A stretch of 64,000 nt of DNA, taken from contig NZ_CAMLDD010000008.1 of assembly GCF_946478785.1 (NCBI RefSeq), positions 124,001 through 188,000 of the forward strand, in the 5' to 3' direction. The number at the start of each line of letters is the position of its first letter. The stretch's first letter is position 1. The position numbers and the translations under genes were made by a program. Positions 52,725 through 61,143 of this stretch are shown in pieces. Under the pieces are notes generated by a model. The model saw only the letters and a list, made by a program, of their open reading frames with translations, did not search any database and was not told the DNA's origin. Origin of the DNA: an uncultured Flavobacterium sp. (GTDB lineage Bacteria > Bacteroidota > Bacteroidia > Flavobacteriales > Flavobacteriaceae).

Positions 52725-54101
52725 TTATATTTTTTCTGTTGAAAGTTCCACATGATGAGGCCCTTTATTGATAATTTTCCCAATCAAAAGCAAAAACAGC
52801 ATTCCGAGTAAAAGATACAATCCTATAAAACCCAATAAAGTAAACAAGGTATTCCCGGAAGAAACGGTTGGCGAAGCGCCCGAGGCTGTTCGCATTAAAT
52901 TATAGACCAGCCACGGCTGTCTGCCTAATTCGGCAGTGTACCAGCCTGCCGTGTTGGCGATATATGGAAACGGCATCATAAACATTAGCGACCATAAAAC
53001 CCATTTGGTTTGGTATAATTTCTTTCTGAAAAGCTGAAAAACGGCAAAAGCCATCAAACCAATAAATATTGTTCCGAGTCCCGCCATGATATGATAGGAA
53101 TAATATAATCCCGAAATATTGGTAGGATGAACATCTTCTTCAAACTGATCCAAGCCTTTGATTTCCCTATTCCAGCTTCCGTAAGTCAGGAAACTCAGAA
53201 TTTTGGGAACGGCAATCTTATTATCTAACTTTTTGTCTTTTACGTCTGGCTGACCAATCAGGACAATTTCTGAGCCCTCTTTTTCGGTATGGAAAATTCC
53301 TTCCATCGCGGCAAAAGTAACCGGCTGGTATTTCACAACATTTTTCGCCAGTAAATCTCCGGTTGGAACCGCAACCACAATACTCGAAATCAATCCAAAA
53401 ATAACGCCCGTTTTAAGAAACAATCTCCCAAAAGAAACATTCTTCTGACTCAAAATATAAAAAGCACCAATTCCGGCCACAACAAAAGAACTCGTCACCA
53501 AAGAAGCTGCCTGATTGTGCAAATAAGAAGGCCACAACCACGGATTCAAAAATAACGCTTTGAAATTCGTCAAAACAAATTTTCCGTTTTCCAGAATTTC
53601 ATAACCGACAGGATTTTGCATCCACGAATGTGTCGCTATAATTAAGTAACCGCTGGCCCACGAGCCAATCATAATCAATAATCCGGTTACAAAATGCCAC
53701 TTATGACCAATTATTTTTTCTCCAAATAAAAAGATTCCCAGAAAGGATGATTCGAGAAAAAAGGAAAACATGCCTTCCATGGCTAATGTCTGACCAATGA
53801 TTCCTCCGGTCAATTCAGAAAATTTCGCCCAATTGGTTCCAAACTGAAACTCCATTGGGATTCCGGTTACAACACCCATGGCAAAATTCAGGGCGAAAAT
53901 CTTCATCCAGAAATGCGTGGCGTGATTGTATTGGTCATTTTTAGTTTTGAGATATCTCCACTTAAAGTAAACAATGATCAGGGAAAGTCCCATTGTAAGT
54001 TGTGGAAAAAGATAGTGAAAAGTAATGGTGAAGGCAAATTGCATTCGGTCATAAAAGAGCATTTCTTCCATAGAGCGATATTTGTTTATGAAGTCCAACA
54101 A
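52725..54101 (-). CDS. cydA: Cytochrome bd quinol oxidase subunit I
   Basis: 458 residues, about nine membrane segments. FAFTITFHYLFPQLTMGLSL has the heme-ligand His, and the blocks GIPMEFQFGTNWAKFSELTGGIIGQTLAMEGMFSFFLES and PWLVYNLMRTASG follow. The Q-loop is short. It reduces oxygen at high affinity and resists sulfide, which fits the nearby sulfur genes. A copy of the terminal-inverted-repeat element lies 60 bases upstream. Confidence 0.96.
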   Translation of the reverse strand: MLDFINKYRSMEEMLFYDRMQFAFTITFHYLFPQLTMGLSLIIVYFKWRYLKTKNDQYNHATHFWMKIFALNFAMGVVTGIPMEFQFGTNWAKFSELTGGIIGQTLAMEGMFSFFLESSFLGIFLFGEKIIGHKWHFVTGLLIMIGSWASGYLIIATHSWMQNPVGYEILENGKFVLTNFKALFLNPWLWPSYLHNQAASLVTSSFVVAGIGAFYILSQKNVSFGRLFLKTGVIFGLISSIVVAVPTGDLLAKNVVKYQPVTFAAMEGIFHTEKEGSEIVLIGQPDVKDKKLDNKIAVPKILSFLTYGSWNREIKGLDQFEEDVHPTNISGLYYSYHIMAGLGTIFIGLMAFAVFQLFRKKLYQTKWVLWSLMFMMPFPYIANTAGWYTAELGRQPWLVYNLMRTASGASPTVSSGNTLFTLLGFIGLYLLLGMLFLLLIGKIINKGPHHVELSTEKI

Positions 54102-54161
54102 ATTTACCCATTAAAACCCGAATTGCTGTCCTGTAAAACCAGTTTATTTGTAAAGTTTTAA

Positions 54162-54233
54162 ACCATATAAGTGATATAAATAAATATAATTTTATTGCAA
54201 AATTTGAATTGAACTTATATGACTTTTATGGTG
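54162..54233. repeat. Copy B of the CACCATATAAGT element (short)
   Basis: ACCATATAAGTGATATAAAT on the left and ATATGACTTTTATGGTG on the right, 72 bases. It fills the cydA-HD spacer. The first base of the left terminus is changed (A for C). Confidence 0.7.
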
Positions 54234-54236
54234 AAA

Positions 54237-54827
54237 TCATTTTTTTAGAATTCCTTTTGAAACACTTTCGTCTATTAATCCTTCCGCATAATTCCACAAC
54301 GTTTTGGAACCTTCTTTTATAACACTTTTTTTCTCATAAACCTTTTTATAATTCACGCCAAACTCTTTCCATGTTCCTCCTTCGTTAGATGTATTTTGTA
54401 ATAATGGCTCTAATCTGTCCATTGATTTTGCAAACTTCGCCTCATTGGTTTCGCCCGCTTCAAATTCTTCCCAAATCGCAATCATTTCATCGGCTTGTTT
54501 CTGCGGCAGCAATCCAAAAATACGATTTGCTGCCAATCGTTCTTCATCGGTATTGCAATGATTTTTTTGTTCATCATATATAAAAACATCTCCCGAATCG
54601 ATTTCTACAATATCATGTATCAAAACCATTTTTACCACTTTAAGAATGTCAATCGGCTCATCTGAATGTTCTGCCAGAACGATTGCCATTAATGCCAGAT
54701 GCCAACTGTGTTCCGCATCGTTTTCGTTTCGGTCGCTATTAAAGAGTTTTGTTTTTCGCTGAATATATTTTACTTTATCAATTTCTTTTATAAAAGCAAT
54801 CTGGTTCAATAAATCTTCTGTGTTCAT
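54237..54827 (-). CDS. HD-domain phosphohydrolase (YfbR/HDDC2-like)
   Basis: 196 residues. The HD motifs are NDAEHSWHLALMAIVLAEH and VKMVLIHDIVEIDSGD, typical of small nucleotidases of the YfbR/HDDC2 group that dephosphorylate deoxynucleoside monophosphates. It sits between two copies of the inverted-repeat element, with no operon partner. Confidence 0.85.
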   Translation of the reverse strand: MNTEDLLNQIAFIKEIDKVKYIQRKTKLFNSDRNENDAEHSWHLALMAIVLAEHSDEPIDILKVVKMVLIHDIVEIDSGDVFIYDEQKNHCNTDEERLAANRIFGLLPQKQADEMIAIWEEFEAGETNEAKFAKSMDRLEPLLQNTSNEGGTWKEFGVNYKKVYEKKSVIKEGSKTLWNYAEGLIDESVSKGILKK

Positions 54828-54872
54828 ATTCGTTGTTTTTGTAAAGCTGTAAAATTACGTAGATTTTTTTTC

Positions 54873-55066
54873 CACCATATAAGTTATGTAAGTTCATTTT
54901 ACTGTTTCGCATATACGTCACTTTCATTTAGATCATATAAGTTTAATTATCGAAAATCCTTATTTAATTTAGAAGATGAATATAAAAACATATAGATTAT
55001 ATGAGCTGTTATAATTTGGCACGATTTAAAACCCAGCTTATAATTGCTTATATCACTTATATGGTG
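54873..55066. repeat. Copy C of the CACCATATAAGT element
   Basis: CACCATATAAGTTATGTAAG on the left, preceded by Ts, and CTTATATCACTTATATGGTG on the right, followed by As, 194 bases. Its inner CAGCTTATAATTGCTTATAT also occurs in copy D with one base changed. Confidence 0.82.
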
Positions 55067-55141
55067 AAAACCGTCAAACAGTTTTTTCGGAAAAGTATAA
55101 TTTCTGTAACATTAGTCACTTAGTTAACCGAAAAACCGGGT

Positions 55142-55149
55142 TATCTTTG
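55142..55149 (+). promoter_or_regulatory. -7 box of the MBL-rhodanese gene
   Basis: TATCTTTG lies 25 bases before the ATG at 55175, the same box sequence as before the Crp/Fnr gene. An imperfect inverted repeat (TAACCG/CGGGTTA) overlaps it and could be a regulator site. Confidence 0.65.
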
Positions 55150-55174
55150 TACAACATCATTTAGATTACCTATC

Positions 55175-56593
55175 ATGAAAATTGAACAAATTTACACCGG
55201 ATGTTTAGCGCAGGGTGCTTATTATATTACTTCAAATGGAGAAGCTGCCATTATTGATCCTCTTAGGGAAATTCAGCCTTATCTGGATCGTTTGCAACGC
55301 GATGATGTAAAATTGAAATATATTTTTGAAACGCATTTTCACGCTGATTTTGTTTCAGGCCACCTTGATTTGAGCAAAGAAACTGAGGCTCCCATTGTTT
55401 ACGGACCAAATGCAAAACCAGAATTTGAATGCATTATTGCTAAAGACGGACAAGAATTTAAAATTGGGGATATTACAATCAAAGCACTGCATACTCCGGG
55501 TCATACGATGGAAAGCACAACCTATTTATTGATTGACGAAAACGGAAAAGATCATGCGATTTTTTCAGGTGATACACTTTTTATTGGAGATGTTGGCCGC
55601 CCTGATTTGGCACAAAAATCAGCTTCGATGACGCAGGATCAACTGGCTGGAATTTTATTTCATTCTCTTCGAAATAAAATCATGACTCTGGCTGATGATG
55701 TTATTGTTTATCCGGCCCACGGTGCAGGAAGCGCCTGCGGAAAAAACATGAGTAAAGAAACCGTTTCAACAATCGGAAATCAAAAAGCAACCAATTATGC
55801 TTTACGTGCCAACATGACCGAAGCCGAATTTATTAAAGAAGTCACCAACGGTTTATTACCTCCCCCAGCCTATTTCAGCATGAACGTGGCCATGAACAAA
55901 AAAGGATATGAAAGTTTTGAATCGGTTTTGCACAACGGAATGAAAGCAATTAAAGCAGAAGATTTTGAGGCTGTTGCCGAAGAAACCGGCGCATTAATTT
56001 TAGATACCCGAAAAAGTGGCGATTTTTCGAAAGGATTTATTCCACAGTCAATTAATATTGGGATCAACGGAGATTTTGCGCCATGGGTCGGAACTTTAAT
56101 TGCCAATGTAAAACAGCCTATAATATTAGTGACCGAACTTGGTCTGGAAGAAGAAACCGTAACGCGTTTAAGCCGTGTGGGTTTTGACTCCATTATCGGA
56201 CATTTGGAAGGCGGCTTTGAAGCCTGGCAGAAAGCAGGTTTTGAAATTGATACGATTAACCGAATTTCGGCAGAACAATTTGCAGATAAATTTAATATCA
56301 AAGAAGATAAAGTTGTTGACGTTCGCAAAGAAACTGAATATGAATCAGAACATATCGAAGATGCTTACAGTAGACCTTTAGCCTATATTAATGATTGGGT
56401 AAAAGATATTGACCCAAATGAGCATTTTTACCTTCATTGTGCAGGAGGTTATAGAAGCATGATTGCCGCATCGATTTTACAAGCCCGTGGTTTTAGAAAC
56501 TTTACCGAAATTGACGGTGGTTTTGGAGCCATTGCAAAAACGAATATCCCAAAATCAGATTTCGTTTGTCAGAGTAAAGTGCTGAAAGGATAA
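55175..56593 (+). CDS. Metallo-beta-lactamase/rhodanese fusion, persulfide dioxygenase-like
   Basis: 472 residues: an ETHE1/PDO-like metallo-beta-lactamase domain (about 1-240) with THFHADFVSGH (H54, H56, D58, H63), LHTPGHTMES and FSGDTLFIGDVGRPD, then two rhodanese domains. The first (about 255-355) has no Cys in its active loop and looks inactive; the second has LHCAGGYRS with C422. It probably oxidises glutathione or other persulfides to sulfite and transfers sulfane sulfur. The YeeE/YedE genes follow, so a sulfur-trafficking unit is likely. Confidence 0.9.
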   Translation: MKIEQIYTGCLAQGAYYITSNGEAAIIDPLREIQPYLDRLQRDDVKLKYIFETHFHADFVSGHLDLSKETEAPIVYGPNAKPEFECIIAKDGQEFKIGDITIKALHTPGHTMESTTYLLIDENGKDHAIFSGDTLFIGDVGRPDLAQKSASMTQDQLAGILFHSLRNKIMTLADDVIVYPAHGAGSACGKNMSKETVSTIGNQKATNYALRANMTEAEFIKEVTNGLLPPPAYFSMNVAMNKKGYESFESVLHNGMKAIKAEDFEAVAEETGALILDTRKSGDFSKGFIPQSINIGINGDFAPWVGTLIANVKQPIILVTELGLEEETVTRLSRVGFDSIIGHLEGGFEAWQKAGFEIDTINRISAEQFADKFNIKEDKVVDVRKETEYESEHIEDAYSRPLAYINDWVKDIDPNEHFYLHCAGGYRSMIAASILQARGFRNFTEIDGGFGAIAKTNIPKSDFVCQSKVLKG

Positions 56594-56609
56594 AAACATA
56601 TTTTTTTTT

Positions 56610-56741
56610 CACCATGTAAGTTATATAAGTTCATTTAATTACGTTGCGTTTTAACTCTAAACTGGTTAAACTTATATGAGTTCAATAAGTTCAGCCCAAT
56701 CTAAACTCCAGCTTATAATTACTTATATCACTTACATGGTG
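56610..56741. repeat. Copy D of the CACCATATAAGT element
   Basis: CACCATGTAAGTTATATAAG on the left, and CACTTACATGGTG on the right, 132 bases between T- and A-runs. Both ends carry the same A-to-G (T-to-C) change relative to copy C. Confidence 0.82.
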
Positions 56742-56764
56742 AAAAAAACATTTAATATTAAAAC

Positions 56765-57334
56765 ATGAGTATACTAGAAATAATAAAAGAACCTTGGCCT
56801 TGGTATGTTGCAGGCCCGTTAATTGGATTGACTGTGCCTGTATTATTGATTATCGGAAATAAGTCATTCGGGATTAGTTCATCTTTACGACACATTTGTG
56901 CAGCTTGTATTCCTGCTAATATTTCGTTTTTCAAATATGACTGGAAAAAAGAAAGCTGGAATTTATTTTTCGTTTTCGGAATTTTCCTTGGCGGAATTAT
57001 CGCTGCTTACTTTTTAGCCAACCCAAACCCGGTTGAAATCACTCTGGAACTTTCAGCACAATTGGCTTCTTACGGAATTACAGATCATTCCGGATTATTA
57101 CCAAAAGAGCTTTTTTCGTGGGAAAGTTTACTGACGCTTCGTGGCTTTATCATGATTGTCGTTGGCGGTTTTTTAGTAGGTTTCGGAACGCGTTACGCAG
57201 GCGGATGCACGAGTGGACATGCGATTATGGGAATTTCAAATTTGCAGTGGCCTTCATTGGTAGCCACCATCTGTTTTATGATTGGCGGTTTTATCATGGC
57301 CAATTTGATTCTGCCTTATATTCTTTCACTTTAA
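56765..57334 (+). CDS. YeeE/YedE family sulfur-transport protein
   Basis: 189 residues, four to five membrane segments. YAGGCTSGH holds the conserved C148 of the YeeE/YedE (TsuA/PmpA) family, which passes thiosulfate or sulfane sulfur across the inner membrane through a thiol relay. C45 and C48 lie in RHICAACIP. It is half the length of the E. coli protein and works with the next gene, 10 bases on. Confidence 0.9.
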   Translation: MSILEIIKEPWPWYVAGPLIGLTVPVLLIIGNKSFGISSSLRHICAACIPANISFFKYDWKKESWNLFFVFGIFLGGIIAAYFLANPNPVEITLELSAQLASYGITDHSGLLPKELFSWESLLTLRGFIMIVVGGFLVGFGTRYAGGCTSGHAIMGISNLQWPSLVATICFMIGGFIMANLILPYILSL

Positions 57335-57344
57335 AATTTCAAAA

Positions 57345-57824
57345 ATGAACAATTTAGAAAATAAAAATACCGATACAGAAGGAATAAACGGAAGTCAATT
57401 GAAAGATTCAGGTTCAACCAATTTAAAATATCTTTTGGTTGGAATCTTCTTTGGAATCGTATTCGTAAAAGCAGAAATCATCAGCTGGTTTCGTATTCAG
57501 GAAATGTTTCAGTTACAATCCTTCTTTATGTACGGCGTGATTGGAAGCGCTGTTGTCGTTGGAATAATCTCTGTTCAAATCATTAAAAAATTCAACATCA
57601 AAACCATTCACGGAGAAAAAATCGAAATTCAGCCAAAGACTTTCAATAAAGGACAAATCTATGGGGGATTGCTTTTTGGTTTTGGATGGGCGATTACAGG
57701 AGCATGTCCCGGACCTCTGTTTGCTCAAATCGGCACCGGAGTTACGGTTATTGTGGTTACTTTATTAAGTGCGATTGCAGGAACCTGGTTTTATGGTTTG
57801 ATTAAAGACAAACTGCCTCATTAA
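57345..57824 (+). CDS. YeeE/YedE-type partner (DUF6691-like)
   Basis: 159 residues. Four membrane segments follow a polar start of about 27 residues. ITGACPGPLFAQIGTG carries C121 of the second YeeE half-motif. Together with 56765-57334 it forms the two-part version of a thiosulfate/persulfide carrier. Its stop is followed 100 bases later by copy 3 of the structured element. Confidence 0.88.
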   Translation: MNNLENKNTDTEGINGSQLKDSGSTNLKYLLVGIFFGIVFVKAEIISWFRIQEMFQLQSFFMYGVIGSAVVVGIISVQIIKKFNIKTIHGEKIEIQPKTFNKGQIYGGLLFGFGWAITGACPGPLFAQIGTGVTVIVVTLLSAIAGTWFYGLIKDKLPH

Positions 57825-57925
57825 TATTCGTTTAATATAATACAACCCGACTAATTTTTTAAAAATTCTGTCGGGTTTACTTTTAAAATTAAAATCGATA
57901 CTCCGATTCTAAATTTAGATCAGGG

Positions 57926-58037
57926 CGTGCCACCATCCCGATAAAAAGGGTAATGCTCTTTGCGTTTATACCCCTTTTTATCGGGATGCTGTCGGGCTAT
58001 CCATGCTACTTCGGTAGCTAATTCCTATCCCTCACGC
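57926..58037 (+). repeat. Structured intergenic element, copy 3
   Basis: GGGCGTGCC and GTCGGGCTATCC, closing with CTATCCCTCACGC. GCGTG pairs with CACGC, where copies 1 and 2 have GCGTT with AACGC. It carries two hairpins: a perfect 17-base stem (CATCCCGATAAAAAGGG) and a small GCTAC-TTCG-GTAGC one. Confidence 0.78.
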
Positions 58038-58129
58038 GGTAAACGGACTTTCAATCACCTTTCAATTTAAAAATCGGAATTTCGAATCTTTATTTAAGAA
58101 CAATATCCAGTTATTCCCATTCCTTTTGT

Positions 58130-58137
58130 TATGTTTG
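58130..58137 (+). promoter_or_regulatory. -7 box of glpD
   Basis: TATGTTTG, a full match to TAnnTTTG, 42 bases before the ATG. Confidence 0.6.
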
Positions 58138-58179
58138 TTGTAAGCCAAAAACTTCCCAAAAACAAGCCTCAAAGACTAT

Positions 58180-59757
58180 ATGAATCGCACAGAACAGTTA
58201 TCAAAATTACAAAACACACAAAATTGGGACGTTATAATCATTGGCGGAGGAGCAAGCGGTCTTGGAACTGCTATTGACGCCGCGAACCGGGGTTACAAAA
58301 CAATTTTACTTGAAGCCGTAGATTTTGCAAAAGGAACTTCAAGCCGAAGTACCAAATTAGTTCATGGTGGCGTACGTTATCTGGCACAAGGCGATGTGCA
58401 TCTGGTTCGGGAGGCATTAAAAGAAAGAGGCTTATTGGCTCAAAATGCTGGTCACTTAGTTAAAAACCAATCATTTGTTATTCCAAATTACAATTGGTGG
58501 GGCGGATATTTTTACACCATCGGATTAAAGATTTATGATTTATTGGCCGGACGCTTAAGTCTGGGAGCTTCAAAATATATTTCAAAGAAAAAAACTGTCC
58601 AAATGCTTCCTAACGTACAGGAAAAAGGTTTGGTCAATGGTGTAATTTATCACGACGGACAATTTGATGATTCGAGATTGGCCATCAATATGGCACAAAC
58701 CGCTGTAGAAAACGGAGCCTGCGTTTTAAACTATACAAAAGTTGTCAATTTATTAAAGGATAATAAAAACCAGGTTATTGGTGTTCAGCTAATAGATCAG
58801 GAAACCGGAAATAAATATGATATAAAAGGATCAGTCATCATCAATGCGACAGGTGTTTTTACAAATGCCATAATGAAAATGAACGATAGCATCTACAAAA
58901 AATATATCGTTCCCAGTCAGGGAATTCATTTGGTGTTTGATAAGTCTTTTTTACCCGGTGATCACGCACTGATGATTCCGAAAACAAAAGACGGAAGGGT
59001 TTTATTTGCCGTTCCATGGCATAACCGTGTTGTAGTAGGAACCACCGATACCTTAATTAAAAGTCATAGTTTAGAACCTATTGCTTTAGAAAGCGAAATT
59101 GAATTTGTGCTTGAAACAGCCGGACGTTTTTTAGCAAAAAAACCAACCCGGGCAGATGTCTTATCCGTTTTTGCAGGATTGCGACCGTTGGCCGCACCGA
59201 AAGAAGAAGGCAAAAGCACCAAAGAAGTTTCCAGAAGTCATAAAATTCTTGTTTCTGAAACTGGCCTCATAACCATTACAGGAGGAAAATGGACAACCTA
59301 CAGAAAAATCGCCGAAGACATCATTGATAAAGCCATCACTACCCGCAAACTATCTAAAAAGCCTTGTAATACAGAACATCTTCCCATCCACGGAAACAAA
59401 CCCACCACTACTGCGGATCGTGAAAATTACCTGTATATCTATGGTACTGATATTTCAAAAATAATTGATTTACAAAATAGCGAACCTGAATTAAAAGAAA
59501 AACTGCATCCCAATCACGAATTCACAATGGCTGAAGTAGCTTGGGCAATTCGTTATGAAATGGCCAGAACTGTTGATGACATTCTGGCAAGACGTGTGCG
59601 TTTATTATTTCTGGATGCAAGAGCGGCAATCGAATCTTCTGAAAAAACAGCAAGATTAATTGCTAAAGAACTTGGATATGATGAAATTTGGATTGCTAAA
59701 GAAATTCTGGACTTTAAAAAAATTTCGAAAGGCTTTCTTTTGCCTGAATTTCAATAA
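58180..59757 (+). CDS. glpD: FAD-dependent glycerol-3-phosphate dehydrogenase
   Basis: 525 residues. WDVIIIGGGASGLGTAIDAANRGYKTILLE is the FAD-binding start; GTSSRSTKLVHGGVRYL is diagnostic of GlpD. VPWHNRVVVGTTDT and ITGGKWTTYRKIAED follow. It oxidises glycerol-3-phosphate to dihydroxyacetone phosphate and feeds electrons to menaquinone. No glpK or glpF is adjacent. The C-terminal cap is present, so the gene is complete. Confidence 0.95.
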   Translation: MNRTEQLSKLQNTQNWDVIIIGGGASGLGTAIDAANRGYKTILLEAVDFAKGTSSRSTKLVHGGVRYLAQGDVHLVREALKERGLLAQNAGHLVKNQSFVIPNYNWWGGYFYTIGLKIYDLLAGRLSLGASKYISKKKTVQMLPNVQEKGLVNGVIYHDGQFDDSRLAINMAQTAVENGACVLNYTKVVNLLKDNKNQVIGVQLIDQETGNKYDIKGSVIINATGVFTNAIMKMNDSIYKKYIVPSQGIHLVFDKSFLPGDHALMIPKTKDGRVLFAVPWHNRVVVGTTDTLIKSHSLEPIALESEIEFVLETAGRFLAKKPTRADVLSVFAGLRPLAAPKEEGKSTKEVSRSHKILVSETGLITITGGKWTTYRKIAEDIIDKAITTRKLSKKPCNTEHLPIHGNKPTTTADRENYLYIYGTDISKIIDLQNSEPELKEKLHPNHEFTMAEVAWAIRYEMARTVDDILARRVRLLFLDARAAIESSEKTARLIAKELGYDEIWIAKEILDFKKISKGFLLPEFQ

Positions 59758-59953
59758 TATCATTAACCTCACCTAATTAAACTACTTTATTTGTAAAACT
59801 TTTAAAAACTGTCGGACTAGTCTTTACAGCTCAAAAAAGTAAATCCAAAAAAATATTTACAACTTTCAATAAAAAAAATAGTAGATCTTTACATTAACCA
59901 CATAGGTCATAAATTTTTATTCAGAATCAATTAACACAAAATTAACAAGACAC

Positions 59954-59997
59954 TTGTATATACAACAATTAAAAGCTATACATTTGTATATACAAAT
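59954..59997 (+). promoter_or_regulatory. Twin MarR palindromes over the marR promoter
   Basis: TTGTATATACAA occurs at 59954-59965 and 59984-59995, exactly 30 bases apart. The -7 box TACATTTG (59979-59986) lies between and overlaps the second; TTG of the first may be the -33 element. The layout fits autorepression. Confidence 0.85.
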
Positions 59998-60012
59998 TAT
60001 ACACTTACAACT

Positions 60013-60474
60013 ATGACAATTGAAGAAGTTATAAAAAGCACTGTTAAGATGGATAATGCGAAAAAAGTTATTCTGAACATTATGTACACACAAAATGTGA
60101 TTCTGGATCGTTTTAACGAGATAATGAAACCGTATGATTTATCAGGAGAGCAATATAATGTACTGCGTATACTAAGAGGACAAAAAGGAAATCCTGCAAA
60201 TATGTGCGTCATACAGGAACGTATGCTTGCAAAAACAAGTAATACAACACGATTAGTAGACAAATTATTATTGAAAGATTATGTTACACGAAATGTCTGT
60301 CCTGACAATAGAAGAAAAATTGAAGTTTCAATTACACAAAAAGGATTAGACGTTTTAAAAGAACTAGACCCGAAAGTAGATGAACACGAGCGTTTATTTG
60401 CTTCGAATATAAGTCCTGAAGAATTAGAATTATTAAATCAATTATTAGAAAAATACCGAACCCAACAAAATTAA
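60013..60474 (+). CDS. MarR-family transcriptional repressor
   Basis: 153 residues. The winged helix is LSGEQYNVLRILRGQKGNPANMCVIQERMLAKTSNTTRLVDKLLLKDYVTRNVCPDNRRKIEVSITQKG. C77 in NMCVIQ and another Cys in NVCPDNRR could sense electrophiles. It heads a unit with a nitroreductase (four bases) and yceI, resembling MhqR/YodB systems. It probably represses its own operon through the twin palindromes. Confidence 0.92.
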   Translation: MTIEEVIKSTVKMDNAKKVILNIMYTQNVILDRFNEIMKPYDLSGEQYNVLRILRGQKGNPANMCVIQERMLAKTSNTTRLVDKLLLKDYVTRNVCPDNRRKIEVSITQKGLDVLKELDPKVDEHERLFASNISPEELELLNQLLEKYRTQQN

Positions 60475-60478
60475 TATT

Positions 60479-61111
60479 ATGAGTACATTACTAGAAAATC
60501 TTAATTGGAGATATGCAACAAAAAAATTTGATGCAACCAAAAAAATCTCCGAAACAGATTTAAATACTTTAAAAGAAGCTGTCAGATTAACTGCTTCTTC
60601 CTACGGATTACAACCTTTTAAAGTGGTTATCGTAGAAAATCCGGAAATTAGAGAACAGTTAAAAGCGGCAGCTTACGGACAAACTCAAATTACTGATGCA
60701 TCTCAAATTTTTGTTTTTGCAAACGACTTAAATGCAGGACCAGAATCAGTAGCTGCTTACATTAAGAATATTAGTGAAACAAGAGGAGTTCCTACTGAAG
60801 CATTAAGCGGCTTTGAAGATATGATGAACGGAGTAATTTCAAATTTATCACAGGAGGCTAAAAATATTTGGACAGCAAAACAAACTTACATCGCTTTAGG
60901 AACTCTGCTGTCTGCTGCAGCTGAATTAAAAATCGATGCAACTCCAATGGAAGGTTTCAATGCTGCTGCATTTAATGAAATTTTAGGTTTCGATAAATTA
61001 GGTTTAAATGCGTCTGTTATCGCCACTGTAGGATACAGACATGATGAGGACGACACTCAGCATTACAAAAAAGTAAGAAAATCACAAGAAGAATTATTTA
61101 TCACACTATAA
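60479..61111 (+). CDS. NAD(P)H-dependent nitroreductase
   Basis: 210 residues of the NfsB/YdgI-type FMN family. LNWRYATKKFDATKKIS is the typical opening and LTASSYGLQPFKVVIVENPEIRE follows, with TPMEGFN near the C-terminus. It reduces nitro compounds or quinones and uses bound FMN. Operon position under a MarR repressor suggests induction by toxic aromatic compounds. Confidence 0.92.
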   Translation: MSTLLENLNWRYATKKFDATKKISETDLNTLKEAVRLTASSYGLQPFKVVIVENPEIREQLKAAAYGQTQITDASQIFVFANDLNAGPESVAAYIKNISETRGVPTEALSGFEDMMNGVISNLSQEAKNIWTAKQTYIALGTLLSAAAELKIDATPMEGFNAAAFNEILGFDKLGLNASVIATVGYRHDEDDTQHYKKVRKSQEELFITL

Positions 61112-61143
61112 TTATTAATAACAATCAAAATCAATTTTACAAC

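Noticed and set aside
55870..56328. A 152-residue minus-strand open frame
   Set aside because: Antisense to the MBL-rhodanese gene, whose motifs are clear on the plus strand.
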